A stretch of 64,000 bases of DNA from JAPSGM01 sp963777045 (GTDB lineage: Bacteria > Chloroflexota > Limnocylindria > QHBO01), in contig CAVZPD010000030.1 of the NCBI GenBank assembly GCA_963777045.1, positions 32,695-96,694 of the forward strand. Direction: 5' to 3'. Both the position numbers and the translations under genes were made by a program. Positions 9,247-17,341 of the stretch are shown one piece after another. How positions within the stretch are numbered: position 1 is the first letter of the stretch; every line of letters begins with the position of its first letter. The notes beneath the pieces were generated by a model, which saw nothing but the letters and a program-made list of their open reading frames with translations, was not told the origin of the DNA and did no database searches.

Positions 9247-9888
9247 ATGGAGTACACGCCCGGCCCGAGCTCACGGCAGCGCGGCGCCCTGCTGCTCGCC
9301 GACATCTCCGGGTACACGACCTTCCTGCAGGGCATCGCCGAGGCCCACGCCGAGCTCAACGCGGAGAGCGATGAGCCGGCACCCATCTACTCCCTGCTTT
9401 CGAGCGTCCTCGACGCGATGGCCACGACGCTCGCCCCGTCCTTCGCCGTCGCGAAATTCGAGGGCGACGCCATCTTCGCAGTCGCCCCGGACCTGCCTGG
9501 GTCGGTCCGCGGCGATGCGGTCACGGCCTGCCTGCGCACGTGCTACGCCGCCTTTGCCGCCCGACTTGCCGAGGGTCGCGATTCGCTCACCTGTGACTGC
9601 AACTCCTGCTCGCTGGTGAACAGGCTCGACCTGAAGTTCGTGCTCCATCACGGCGATTACGTGCTCCAGCGCATCCTGGGTCGCGAGGAGCTGGCCGGTA
9701 CCGAGGTGATCCTGGCCCATCGCCTGCTCAAGAACCATGCGCGCGACGTCGTTGGCGCGCGACCGTACGCCCTCCTGACCGATGCGGCTACCGCGGCGCT
9801 CGACGTCCCGACCGACGGAATGCCGGAGATCGCGGAGAGCTATCCCGGCCTGCCGCCGATCCAGGGACACCTGCTGGCCCTGGGCTGA
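9247..9888 (+). CDS. DUF2652 protein (cyclase-homology-like)
   Basis: A 213-residue protein opening with LLLADISGYTTFL, which resembles the first strand of class III nucleotide cyclases (compare FVDLVGST in the large regulator at 2226-5762), and with KFEGDAIFAV, which matches the second metal-aspartate strand. The middle CDCNSC and the GTEVILAHRLLKNHA segment are characteristic of DUF2652. Whether it makes a cyclic nucleotide is unknown. It begins about 100 bases from the divergent propeller-like gene and is followed 34 bases later by the nitrilase on the same strand. Confidence 0.8.
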   Translation: MEYTPGPSSRQRGALLLADISGYTTFLQGIAEAHAELNAESDEPAPIYSLLSSVLDAMATTLAPSFAVAKFEGDAIFAVAPDLPGSVRGDAVTACLRTCYAAFAARLAEGRDSLTCDCNSCSLVNRLDLKFVLHHGDYVLQRILGREELAGTEVILAHRLLKNHARDVVGARPYALLTDAATAALDVPTDGMPEIAESYPGLPPIQGHLLALG

Positions 9889-9922
9889 CGCGGCCGGGGA
9901 CCGCGCATCGTAAGATGCCGCG

Positions 9923-10804
9923 GTGAGCACCCTCCGCGTCGCCGCCTGCCAGATCGATCCCAAGCTGGGTGAGGTCGAGGGCAACCTCGACCTCATCTCA
10001 CGTTCGGTGGACGACGCCGCCTCGGCCGGCGCCCGCTTCGTCGTGCTGCCGGAGGCAGCGGTGACCGGCTACGCCTTCGCCTCGCTGTCGGAGGCGCTCG
10101 GCGTGGCGCGACGCGCGCAGCCGCTCGCTGAAAAGGTGCTGGCCGGCCTGGCCGACAAGCATCGGGTCACCATTGTCTGCGGCACCATCGAGCCCGATGC
10201 CGACGAGGTCTTCAACACCGCCCTCATCCTCCTCCCCGACGGCCGCCACTACCGCTACCGGAAGATGCACCTGCCCTTCCTGGGCGTGGACCGCTTCGCC
10301 ACGCCAGGGCCCGATGCTCCCCCCGTCATCGAGGTCGACGGGCTGCGTTTCGGCGTCCTGGTCTGCTACGACCTGCGCTTCCCGGAGGCCGCGCGTATCT
10401 GCGCGCTGGACGGGGCCGACCTGATCGCCCTGCCCACGAACTGGCCCATCGGCGTCGACTTCCATCCCGACCTGTTCGCGCCGGCGCGGGCGAACGAGAA
10501 CCACTGCTACCTGCTCGCCGCCGATCGCGTCGGCACGGAGCGCGGGACGACCTTCATGGGCCGATCCCTCCTGCTCGACTTCGACGGCAAGGTGCTGGCG
10601 TCTGCCGGCGACGGCCCGGAGCTGCTGGTGGGAGAGATCGATCCCGATGCGGCTCGACCCACCCACGTTCGTCGACGCCCCGGCGAGCACGAGTGGGACA
10701 CCATTGCCGACCGGCGTCCGGGACTGTACGAACGACTCATGCGGAATGGCCTGGACCGCGAGCACCCGCCCACCGCGGCGCACTACTCCGGGGACGTCGA
10801 GTAG
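9923..10804 (+). CDS. Carbon-nitrogen hydrolase (nitrilase superfamily)
   Basis: A 293-residue nitrilase-fold amidase with the full catalytic triad: Glu in VLPEAAVTGYAF, Lys in RKMHLPFLG and Cys in LVCYDLRFPE. The length is standard for the family. Members hydrolyse amides or nitriles (omega-amidase, carbamoylputrescine amidase and others); the substrate here cannot be assigned. The start is the GTG at 9923. The gene ends 70 bases before the repeat element at 10875. Confidence 0.88.
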   Translation: MSTLRVAACQIDPKLGEVEGNLDLISRSVDDAASAGARFVVLPEAAVTGYAFASLSEALGVARRAQPLAEKVLAGLADKHRVTIVCGTIEPDADEVFNTALILLPDGRHYRYRKMHLPFLGVDRFATPGPDAPPVIEVDGLRFGVLVCYDLRFPEAARICALDGADLIALPTNWPIGVDFHPDLFAPARANENHCYLLAADRVGTERGTTFMGRSLLLDFDGKVLASAGDGPELLVGEIDPDAARPTHVRRRPGEHEWDTIADRRPGLYERLMRNGLDREHPPTAAHYSGDVE

Positions 10805-10874
10805 CGGCGCCCCTGGGCGGCGACAGCTCGAGGGTGCGTCAGCACGCCTTCGGGAGCGGCGGCGGCTTTGGGGG

Positions 10875-11050
10875 CGATAGATCTTCTGATCTGAGCCCGA
10901 GTTGCATCCCGGGCGAGGTTCTGATCGGTCTATCGGTGCAGGCTGAGCGCGAAACGCTCCCGGTGGCGTGCGCCACGCGCAGGGTGCACCGATAGAACTT
11001 GCCGTGCATGACCCCGATCGCGCGCCGGGCGCGAAACGGAAGATCTATCG
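10875..11050 (-). repeat. 176-bp nested inverted-repeat element, copy A
   Basis: A non-coding element between the convergent genes ending at 10804 and 11094. The outer arms CGATAGATCTTC (10875-10886) and GAAGATCTATCG (11039-11050) are perfect inverted repeats. The inner arms TCTATCGGTGCA (10929-10940) and TGCACCGATAGA (10985-10996) are also perfect. Read on the minus strand it is collinear with copy B at 53771-53946: the boxes TCTATCGGTGC, GCTCAGCCTGCACCGAT and GAAGATCTATCG occur in the same order with spacings of exactly 48 and 62 bases in both. It could be a MITE-like repeat, a structured RNA or a protein-binding array. Confidence 0.75.
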
Positions 11051-11093
11051 GAGATGTGGGTCCGCCGGGTGTGTGGGTCCGCGCGAACTGGCG

Positions 11094-11297
11094 CTACTCG
11101 GAGGCAGCCCACATGATGAAGCCGCAGGTCACCAACCCGGCGACGAGCCCGACGAACGCGGCGAGGCCGGCCGGCCCCTCTCCGCCCGACGTCGGCGCGA
11201 AGGTGTTGATGAGGGCCAGGCCGACGACCATGTAGCCGAGCCACAGCAGGGTGACGACTGACGCGATGACGGCCTTGCGACTGCGGTTCTTGGTCAC
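11094..11297 (-). CDS. Small two-helix membrane protein
   Basis: About 67 residues from the GTG at 11297 (VTKNRSRKAV), which has GGAG 11 bases upstream. A TTG at 11348 is an alternative start that would add a Pro-rich leader. Two hydrophobic helices are clear: VIASVVTLLWLGYMVVGLAL and AAFVGLVAGLVTCGFIMWA. A positively charged N-terminus suggests an N-in topology. No family recognised. It follows the DtxR-type regulator on the same strand, so it may be co-transcribed with it. Confidence 0.55.
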   Translation of the reverse strand: MTKNRSRKAVIASVVTLLWLGYMVVGLALINTFAPTSGGEGPAGLAAFVGLVAGLVTCGFIMWAASE

Positions 11298-11349
11298 GGA
11301 CGGCTCAGCTCCGGTCGGGGGAGGTGGTGGACCTGCGAATCCTAGCAAA

Positions 11350-12102
11350 TCACCTCAACGTCCCGGCAGCGAGGCGCGCCCGCTCCGGGACGCGGTGGAA
11401 GAGTGCATCGTCGGCACGGCCGGGCAGGACGCGCAGCTTCGCGGCGGCGCCGATGCCCAGCGTCACCTCGCCGGCGATGCCGCGCAGGGTAATGGTCCCG
11501 ATGTGCTCGGCCAGGTCGACGACGTGGAAGACGCTGCCGGGACGGATCTCGTGCTCCTGCAGGAACGTGAGCAGGCGGGCGTCCTCCTCGGCCTCTTCGG
11601 TGACGCGCAGGATCGTGACCTCGCCGCCCGCCGCGGCTCCGCTCAGCTGTATCCCGGCCGGGCGCTGCGGGGTCCGCCCACCGCGCGGGATGGGGTTGCC
11701 GTGCGGACAGGTCGGAGGCTTCCCGAGCAGCGCGTCGATCTGGTCGGTCACGCGCTCCGACAGGGCGTGCTGCAGGTGGTGCGCCTCCTCATCGGCCTCC
11801 GCCCAGCCAAGGCCGATGACCTCGGTCAGCAGCCACTCGGCCAGGGCGTGCCGGCGGAAGGTCCGCTCGGCCGCAGTCCGGCCGTCCGGCGTGAGCTCCA
11901 GCTGCCGCGTGGCCTCGTCGACCGTGAGCAGCCCTTCGCGCACCAGGCGGTTCACCATCTCGGAGACCGTGGCCGGACTGACGCGCATGCGCTCTGCCAG
12001 GCGTGCGGCGATGACGGGTTGCCCCTCGCCGTGCATGTAGCGGATCGTCATCAGGTACTCGGCCGCCACGTCGGTTGGCTGCCCGGGAGCGTGCTCGACC
12101 AT
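11350..12102 (-). CDS. DtxR/MntR-family metal-dependent repressor
   Basis: A 250-residue protein with an N-terminal winged helix (AAEYLMTIRYMHGEGQPVIA, then RMRVSPATVSEMVNRLVREG as the recognition helix region). A dimerisation/metal-binding domain follows, rich in Glu and His (WLLTEVIGLGWAEADEEAH, ALSE, CPHGNPIP). The C-terminus is an FeoA/SH3-like domain (PGSVFHVVDLAEH to TLGIGAAAKLRVLP). Family members sense Fe(II) or Mn(II) and repress metal uptake. The ATG at 12102 is chosen because the domain begins there. No metal transporter lies next to it; the nearest cation transporter candidate is the TMEM165-type gene at 16310. Confidence 0.9.
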   Translation of the reverse strand: MVEHAPGQPTDVAAEYLMTIRYMHGEGQPVIAARLAERMRVSPATVSEMVNRLVREGLLTVDEATRQLELTPDGRTAAERTFRRHALAEWLLTEVIGLGWAEADEEAHHLQHALSERVTDQIDALLGKPPTCPHGNPIPRGGRTPQRPAGIQLSGAAAGGEVTILRVTEEAEEDARLLTFLQEHEIRPGSVFHVVDLAEHIGTITLRGIAGEVTLGIGAAAKLRVLPGRADDALFHRVPERARLAAGTLR

Positions 12103-12139
12103 GCCCGGATTGTAGGCGGCGCCGCCGCCGATGCGCCGG

Positions 12140-12914
12140 TCAGTCCGGAGCGAGAGCCGTGTAGCCGAGCCCTGCTCCGTCGGTCTGGCTGACGGTGAGA
12201 GTGCTGCCCTCGATCGCGACACCGAAGCCATCGCCCAGCACCTCGACCACCATCGCATCCTGCGCCGTGAGACTGCGGTGCACAGGTGCCGTCCGCTCGC
12301 AGGTCGGTGGCGACCACGCGGTCACCGTCAACCACGTAGCGGCCGGTCAGGTCGCGGCAGCCAGTGGAACCGGCCAGCGTCCCGTCGGCACGAAGCTCCA
12401 GCCATCCATTCCCCTGCACGGACGAGACGGCGTCCCGATCGATCAGCGACTCCAGGGTCCAGTGCGTCCCCTGCAAGGCGGCGTCGGGCACCGGGGGCAG
12501 CAGGCCGAACGCAAGCTCCACTTCGGGACCGCTCACTGTGAGCGCGTCGCCGTCGCGCTCCACCCTGTCGACCGCGGCCAGGGCCCGGTGATAGGCCGCC
12601 TCCACGCTCATCATCGGCTCCTCGCACGCCATCTCCGTCATCGACATCTCCGCGAAGCCGATGACGTTGCCGTGCAGGTCGTACGAGCCGCCGTAGTGGT
12701 TGCAGGCCTGGCCGTGGACCCCATCGGCGTCGAAGACCAGCGTCACGCGCCAACCGTCGGGAACGTCGATCGGTCCCTGTGGGCCTGTCCCATCCTCGAG
12801 CACCCAGGCGCCGATGACGTCGACGTCGGCCACCGAAGGGCCGATGCCGAAGCGAGCGCAGCCCGCCGCCAGCACCAGCAGCGCCACCAGGCAGAACGAA
12901 GCGGTTGCCCTCAT
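12140..12914 (-). pseudogene. Lipoprotein with two META (HslJ-like) domains, frameshifted near the C-terminus
   Basis: The protein starts at 12914 with a lipoprotein signal (MRATASFCLVALLVLAAGC, lipobox LAAGC). Two META-type domains follow: IGAWVLEDGTG...ACNHYGGSYDL...EMSMTEMACE, and ALQGTHWTLESLIDRD...STGCRDLTGRYVV. Within the second domain the frame breaks near 12272-12282. The upstream frame reads LRADGTCAPQ, while the expected continuation SLTAQDAMVVEVLGDGF...LTVSQTDGAGLGYTALAPD is in another frame, ending at 12140. Removing one base restores a full domain. It could be a sequencing insertion or a genuine mutation. The family is associated with outer-surface stress proteins; function here unknown. 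It lies 37 bases upstream of the dtxR-like gene. Confidence 0.7.
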
Positions 12915-13196
12915 AGCCGGAAGGACGCCTCCTCTCCCGCTTTCGTTCCCGCGCCCGTTTGACGTCGCGCCGATTTGCAACCCCCTGCGACCGATGCGAC
13001 CTGCGCCGGCTGCGGCCAGCCGATCCTCGCCGGCCAACCGGTCATCCGCCTGTCCGCCGGCGTGCTGCTCCCACCGGAGCACCCGATCTGGCCGCGGTCT
13101 GGAGCAAGGTGCGGCTGACCCGCGGCGAAGTCCGTTTGTCGGTCGCTAAGGGGGCGGTAAGCGGGCGGTAAGCAGTGTCGGCGCAGGCTCCAGGGC

Positions 13197-13859
13197 GTGG
13201 ATGGCAGGTGGGGCCCGGGCCGGGACGACCCGCTGGATTGGTACGCGCGCGAGCTCCGGCTGGCCTGCGACGTGGCGGGCCTGAGCCAGCGCCAGCTCGC
13301 GAGACGCGTCGGCGTCCTCCCCTCGCGGCTGAGCCGCATCCTCGCCGGCAAGTCGGCGCCCGACCTTGACCTTGCCGAGCGGCTGGCCGAGGGAACCGGG
13401 CACCGGCTCCTCATGAAGGTTGTGCCGTCGGACGGCGTCCGGCTCCGCGACTCGGGCCAGCTCGGAGTGGCGCAATGGATCATCGGCGAGGCCCACGGGT
13501 CGTGGCGCAAACGCATGGAGCTACCGGTGGGGGCGCCCCCTGATCGGCGCGCCGCCGACCTTGTGCTCGACAACGCTCGAGCGGTGCTGATGTTCGAAAT
13601 CGAACGATGGCTGCGCGATCTGCAGGCCCAGCTGAGATCGGCGCAGCTCAAGCGAGCAGCACTCAGCGAGGCCCTTGGCCGCGAGGTCGCGCTCGTCCTC
13701 GCCGTGCTGGACATGCCGAGCAATCGCGGCGCGGTTGCCGGCCACCAGAGCCTGATTCGTGAAGTGCTTCCGGTGGGGACGCGTCAGCTGTGGGCGGCAA
13801 TCCGCTCCGGCGAAGCGCCGGCTGGGGACGGGCTCCTCTGGGTTCGGCATCGCCGGTGA
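13197..13859 (+). CDS. XRE-type HTH protein with predicted nuclease-like C-terminal domain
   Basis: A 220-residue protein. Residues about 18-70 are a Cro/C1-type helix-turn-helix (LACDVAGLSQRQLARRVGVLPSRLSRILAGKSAPD). The C-terminal part has RRAADLVLDNARAVLMFEIERWLRDLQAQLR followed by LKRAAL and VALVLAVLDMPSNRG. The spaced D, E-x-E and K residues on predicted strands resemble a PD-(D/E)XK-type core that I associate with actinobacterial HTH proteins of this size; this is inference. The GTG start at 13197 has no obvious ribosome-binding site. It is monocistronic, and its 3' end runs into hairpin array 1. Confidence 0.6.
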   Translation: MDGRWGPGRDDPLDWYARELRLACDVAGLSQRQLARRVGVLPSRLSRILAGKSAPDLDLAERLAEGTGHRLLMKVVPSDGVRLRDSGQLGVAQWIIGEAHGSWRKRMELPVGAPPDRRAADLVLDNARAVLMFEIERWLRDLQAQLRSAQLKRAALSEALGREVALVLAVLDMPSNRGAVAGHQSLIREVLPVGTRQLWAAIRSGEAPAGDGLLWVRHRR

Positions 13860-13868
13860 GTGGGGAGC

Positions 13869-14224
13869 ATTGCGGTGGCTGCAACGATTTGCGCCAGAGG
13901 CGTGCCGATTCCCGGCTTCCGGCGTGATTTGTTGCGCTGGCTGCAACGCCCGGCGCGGGACGGCGCCTTCCGGCGTGATTTGTTGCGCTGGCGGCAACGC
14001 CCGGCGCGGGACGGCGCCTTCCGGCGTGGCTTGTTGCGCTGGCCGCAACGATTTGCGCCAGAGGCGTGCCGGGACGGCGGTTCCGGCGTGGATTGTTGCG
14101 CTGGCGGCAACGCCCGGCGCGGGACGGCGCCTTCCGGCGTGATTTGTTGCGCTGGCGGCAACGCCTGGCGCCAGAGGCGTGCCGGGACGGCGGTTCCGGC
14201 CGGGTTCGTTGCTCCTGGAGCAAC
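13869..14224. repeat. Hairpin repeat array 1 (7 units, 51/62-bp periods)
   Basis: Each unit has a GTTGC-N7-GCAAC inverted repeat. They start at about 13869 (degenerate ATTGC), 13931, 13982, 14033, 14095, 14146 and 14208, so the periods are 62, 51, 51, 62, 51 and 62. The spacers are of two kinds: a short GC-rich form, and a long form that contains GATTTGCGCCAGAGGCGTG. The array fills the convergent gap between the HTH gene (+) and acs (-). All frames are open through it, but the translations are Arg-rich repeats and not credible proteins. It is the same family, inverted, as array 2. Confidence 0.85.
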
Positions 14225-14263
14225 AGAGCCCCTGAGCCAACAGAACCCGAGGCGGCGGGGCCC

Positions 14264-16240
14264 CTACTCCTCCCCGCTCCCCGACTGGCCGCGGATCGTG
14301 TTCACGACCGCGGAGTCGGCGAGGGTCGTGGTATCGCCAAGCTCCCGCTCCTCCGCGAGGTCGCGCAGCAGCCGCCGCATGATCTTGCCGGAACGCGTCT
14401 TGGGCAGGTCCGGCGTGAACATGATCTGCTTCGGCCGCGCGAACTTGCCGATCATCTCGGCCACGTGCTCGCGAAGCTCGCCGGCGAGCGCATCGGAGGG
14501 CTCGTGCGAGGAGCGGAGGGTCACGTAGGCGAAGATCCCCTGCCCGGTCAGCGGGTCCGAGCGCCCCACCACCGCGGCCTCGGCCACTGCGGCGTGCGAC
14601 ACCAGGGCGGACTCGACCTCGGTGGTCGAGATGCGGTGCCCCGACACGTTCATCACGTCATCGACGCGGCCGAGCAGCCAGTAGTAGCCGTCGTCGTCGC
14701 GCTTGCAGCCGTCGCCCGGGAAGTAGCGCCCCGGATAGCGCGACCAGTACGTCTCCTCATAGCGGCGGGGATCGCCGTAGATGCCGCGCAGCATGGCCGG
14801 CCACGGGCGGTCCAGGATCAGGTAGCCGCCGCGCCCGAGCGGCACGGAGGCACCAGCCTCATCGACGACGTCGGCGCCAACCCCGGGGAAGGGGAAGGTC
14901 GCCGAGCCGGGCTTGAGGGTGGTGATCCCCGGCAGCGGCGTGATCATGATCATGCCGGTCTCGGTCTGCCACCAGGTGTCGACCACGGGGCAGCGCTCGC
15001 CGCCGATGTACTTCCAGTACCAGGCCCACGCCTCGGGGTTGATCGGCTCGCCGACCGAACCAAGGAGCCGCAGAGACGACAGGTCATCGCGCTCGAACTC
15101 CTCCGCCCCGTACTTCATCAGGGCACGGATGGCGGTCGGCGCGGTGTACAGGATGGTGGCGCGGTACTTCGCCGCGATCTGCGCCCATCGGTCCTTCTCG
15201 GGGAAGTCCACGGCGCCCTCGTAGATGATCCCGGTGCTGCCGTTGGCGAGCGGCCCGTAGACGATGTACGAGTGCCCGGTCACCCAGCCGATGTCGGCCA
15301 TGCACCAGTAGACATCGGTCTCCGGCTTGAGGTCGAAGATGTACCGATGGGTGGTCGCAACCCCGCACAGGTAGCCGGCGGTGGTGTGCATGATGCCCTT
15401 CGGCTTGGCGGTGGTGCCGGAGGTGTAGAGCAGGTAGAGCAGGTCCTCGGAGTCCATCGGCTCCGGCTCGGCAGTCGTGGGCTGGTCGCGAATCGCCTCG
15501 TGCCACCACACGTCGCGCTCGCCGAACCAGGCCACCTCCTCCTTCGTGCGCTGCACGACGATGCAATGCCGGACCGATGATGTCCGCGCGATCGCCTCGT
15601 CCGCGTTGCGCTTGAGCGGCACCGACGACCCCTTGCGGTAGCCGCCGTCGGCGGTGATCACGACGCTGCACTCGGCATCGTCGATGCGCCCCGCCAGGGC
15701 ATCGGCGGAGAAGCCCCCGAAGACGACCGAATGGGGTGCACCGATGCGCGCGCAGGCCAGCATGGCCACCGGCAGCTCGGGGATCATCGGCATGTAGATG
15801 GCGACCCGGTCGCCCTTCTTCACGCCCATGCCGCGCAGCGCGTTCGCCATGCGGCAGGTCTCGTCGAGCAGCTCGGCGTAGGTGATCGTGCGCGCGTCGC
15901 CCGGCTCGCCCTCCCAGAAGTAGGCGACCCGGTCGCCGAGGCCGTTGGCCACGTGACGGTCGAGGCAGTTCACGCTGACGTTCAGCTTGCCGCCGATGAA
16001 CCACTTGGCGTAGGGCGCATCCCACTCGAGGAGGTCGGTCCAGGGCTCCATCCAGTCGAGATGCTTCGACTCCTCGGCCCAGAACTCGCGGAAGCCCTCG
16101 TCCGTCTTCGTCCGCTCGTAGATGGACGGATCGTTGAGGAGGGCCGCCGATGCGAAGGCCTCGCTCGGCGGGAAGGTGCGTTCCTCGCGGAGCAGGTTCT
16201 CGATCGTCTCGACGTCGGCGCTTCGCTCTTCGGTGCTCAT
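14264..16240 (-). CDS. acs: Acetyl-CoA synthetase (AMP-forming)
   Basis: The enzyme activates acetate to acetyl-CoA through an acetyl-adenylate. The 658-residue length is typical. Visible signatures are the P-loop-like YTSGTTAKPKG, WWQTETG, the A5/A8 hinge DDVMNVSGHRIST (the R that closes on CoA), and the C-terminal catalytic lysine segment LPKTRSGKIMRR, whose Lys is the usual acetylation site. The start ATG at 16240 has AGGAGG 13 bases upstream. It is monocistronic, flanked on both sides by hairpin arrays. With the isocitrate lyase at 19154 it suggests growth on acetate. Confidence 0.95.
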   Translation of the reverse strand: MSTEERSADVETIENLLREERTFPPSEAFASAALLNDPSIYERTKTDEGFREFWAEESKHLDWMEPWTDLLEWDAPYAKWFIGGKLNVSVNCLDRHVANGLGDRVAYFWEGEPGDARTITYAELLDETCRMANALRGMGVKKGDRVAIYMPMIPELPVAMLACARIGAPHSVVFGGFSADALAGRIDDAECSVVITADGGYRKGSSVPLKRNADEAIARTSSVRHCIVVQRTKEEVAWFGERDVWWHEAIRDQPTTAEPEPMDSEDLLYLLYTSGTTAKPKGIMHTTAGYLCGVATTHRYIFDLKPETDVYWCMADIGWVTGHSYIVYGPLANGSTGIIYEGAVDFPEKDRWAQIAAKYRATILYTAPTAIRALMKYGAEEFERDDLSSLRLLGSVGEPINPEAWAWYWKYIGGERCPVVDTWWQTETGMIMITPLPGITTLKPGSATFPFPGVGADVVDEAGASVPLGRGGYLILDRPWPAMLRGIYGDPRRYEETYWSRYPGRYFPGDGCKRDDDGYYWLLGRVDDVMNVSGHRISTTEVESALVSHAAVAEAAVVGRSDPLTGQGIFAYVTLRSSHEPSDALAGELREHVAEMIGKFARPKQIMFTPDLPKTRSGKIMRRLLRDLAEERELGDTTTLADSAVVNTIRGQSGSGEE

Positions 16241-16309
16241 GCGGCCGGGCTCTGCCTCCTGCGTGTGTTGGGCGTTCGATTCTAGCCGCGTCACGTAGGA
16301 TCGGCCGCC

Positions 16310-16903
16310 ATGGGTGCTTTCCTGGGGGCCATTGCGCTCGCCTTCGGCGCAGTCTTCATCGCGGAGCTGGGCGACAAGACGCAGCTCCTCATCCTCGCCT
16401 TTGCAACGCGATACAGGGCGGGGCCGGTGATTGCCGGCTTGGTGGTGGCGGCCCTGATCATCCAGGGCATCTCGGTGGCGATCGGCTCGGCGCTTGGGGC
16501 GGTGCTTCCAGCCCAGGCGGTCGCGCTGGTGGCCGGCGCTGCGTTCCTCGCCGTCGCCGCCTGGAGCCTGCGCGGCGAGGACGACGAGGTGCGGGAGGAG
16601 GTCGCCGCCAACGCGGGCGGTCGAGGCTGGATGGGCATCGCCGGGATGGTGGCGGTCGCCTTCTTCGTGGCAGAGCTTGGTGACAAGAGCATGCTCGCCA
16701 CGTTCGCGCTGGCCTCGCAGCAGGGACCGATCCCAACCTGGATCGGGTCGACGGCCGGCGAGGTAGGCGCCAACCTGCTGGCCGTGGCGGTCGGCCGCCA
16801 GGTCGGCACGCGCCTCTCGCCACGTGCCATCAGGATCGGCTCGGCCGCGCTCTTCGCGATCGCCGGCGTGCTCCTGGTCGCCGGCGCGATCACCGGGGGT
16901 TAG
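16310..16903 (+). CDS. TMEM165/GDT1 (UPF0016) family cation transporter
   Basis: A 197-residue membrane protein with six predicted helices in two inverted halves. Each half carries the family signature: FIAELGDKTQLL in helix 1 and FVAELGDKSMLA in helix 4. The acidic residues in these repeats bind the cation in the family, whose characterised members move Mn2+ and Ca2+ (MneA/Gdt1/TMEM165). The charged loop EDDEVREEV separates the halves. It is divergent from acs with a 69-base gap, and its 3' end meets array 2. The metal is not predictable; a dtxR-like gene 4 kb away is a possible regulator. Confidence 0.9.
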   Translation: MGAFLGAIALAFGAVFIAELGDKTQLLILAFATRYRAGPVIAGLVVAALIIQGISVAIGSALGAVLPAQAVALVAGAAFLAVAAWSLRGEDDEVREEVAANAGGRGWMGIAGMVAVAFFVAELGDKSMLATFALASQQGPIPTWIGSTAGEVGANLLAVAVGRQVGTRLSPRAIRIGSAALFAIAGVLLVAGAITGG

Positions 16904-16915
16904 CTGGCGGGCGGC

Positions 16916-17330
16916 GTTGCGCGTGGAGCAACGTTTCCCGCGGGAGTTGCCGCTCGGTGGCCCTTCCACCGGGTTCGTTGCATGGAGCGCAACAGATGAC
17001 GCCGGAGCCCCGTCTCAGCACGCCTCTGGCGCAGATCGTTGCATCCAGCGCAACAGATCGCGCCGGAACCGCCCGTCCCGCGGGGTTCGTTGCATCCAGC
17101 GCAACAGATCGCGCCGGAGCCCCGTCTCAGGACGCCTCTGGCGCAGATCGTTGCATTCAGCGCAACAGATCGCGCCGGAACCGCCCGTCCCGCGGGTTTG
17201 GTTGCATCCAGCGCAACAGATCGCGCCGGAACCGCCCGTCCCGCGGGTTTCGTTGCATCCAGCGCAACAAATGACGCCAGAGCGATGCCCTCGGGGCTCT
17301 TCCCGCGGATTTCCTTGCATCTGAAGCAAC
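16916..17330. repeat. Hairpin repeat array 2 (8 units, 51/61-62-bp periods)
   Basis: Eight GTTGC-N7-GCAAC inverted repeats start at 16916, 16977, 17038, 17089, 17150, 17201, 17252 and about 17314 (degenerate CTTGC). The periods are 61, 61, 51, 61, 51, 51 and 62. The commonest core is GTTGCATCCAGCGCAACAG. Long spacers carry CACGCCTCTGGCGCAGATC, the reverse complement of the module in array 1, so the arrays are inverted copies of one family. The array fills the convergent gap between the TMEM165-type gene (+) and the cNMP-binding gene (-). Confidence 0.85.
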
Positions 17331-17341
17331 GGGATGGGCTC

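Noticed and set aside
13869..14224. CRISPR-like array
   Set aside because: Spacers are repeats of two modules rather than unique sequences, the repeats contain only a short inverted repeat, and no cas genes are visible.
16916..17330. Protein-coding repeats (Arg/Asn-rich translations)
   Set aside because: Several frames are open because the units are GC-rich and stop-poor, but no start or ribosome-binding site fits and the products are low-complexity.
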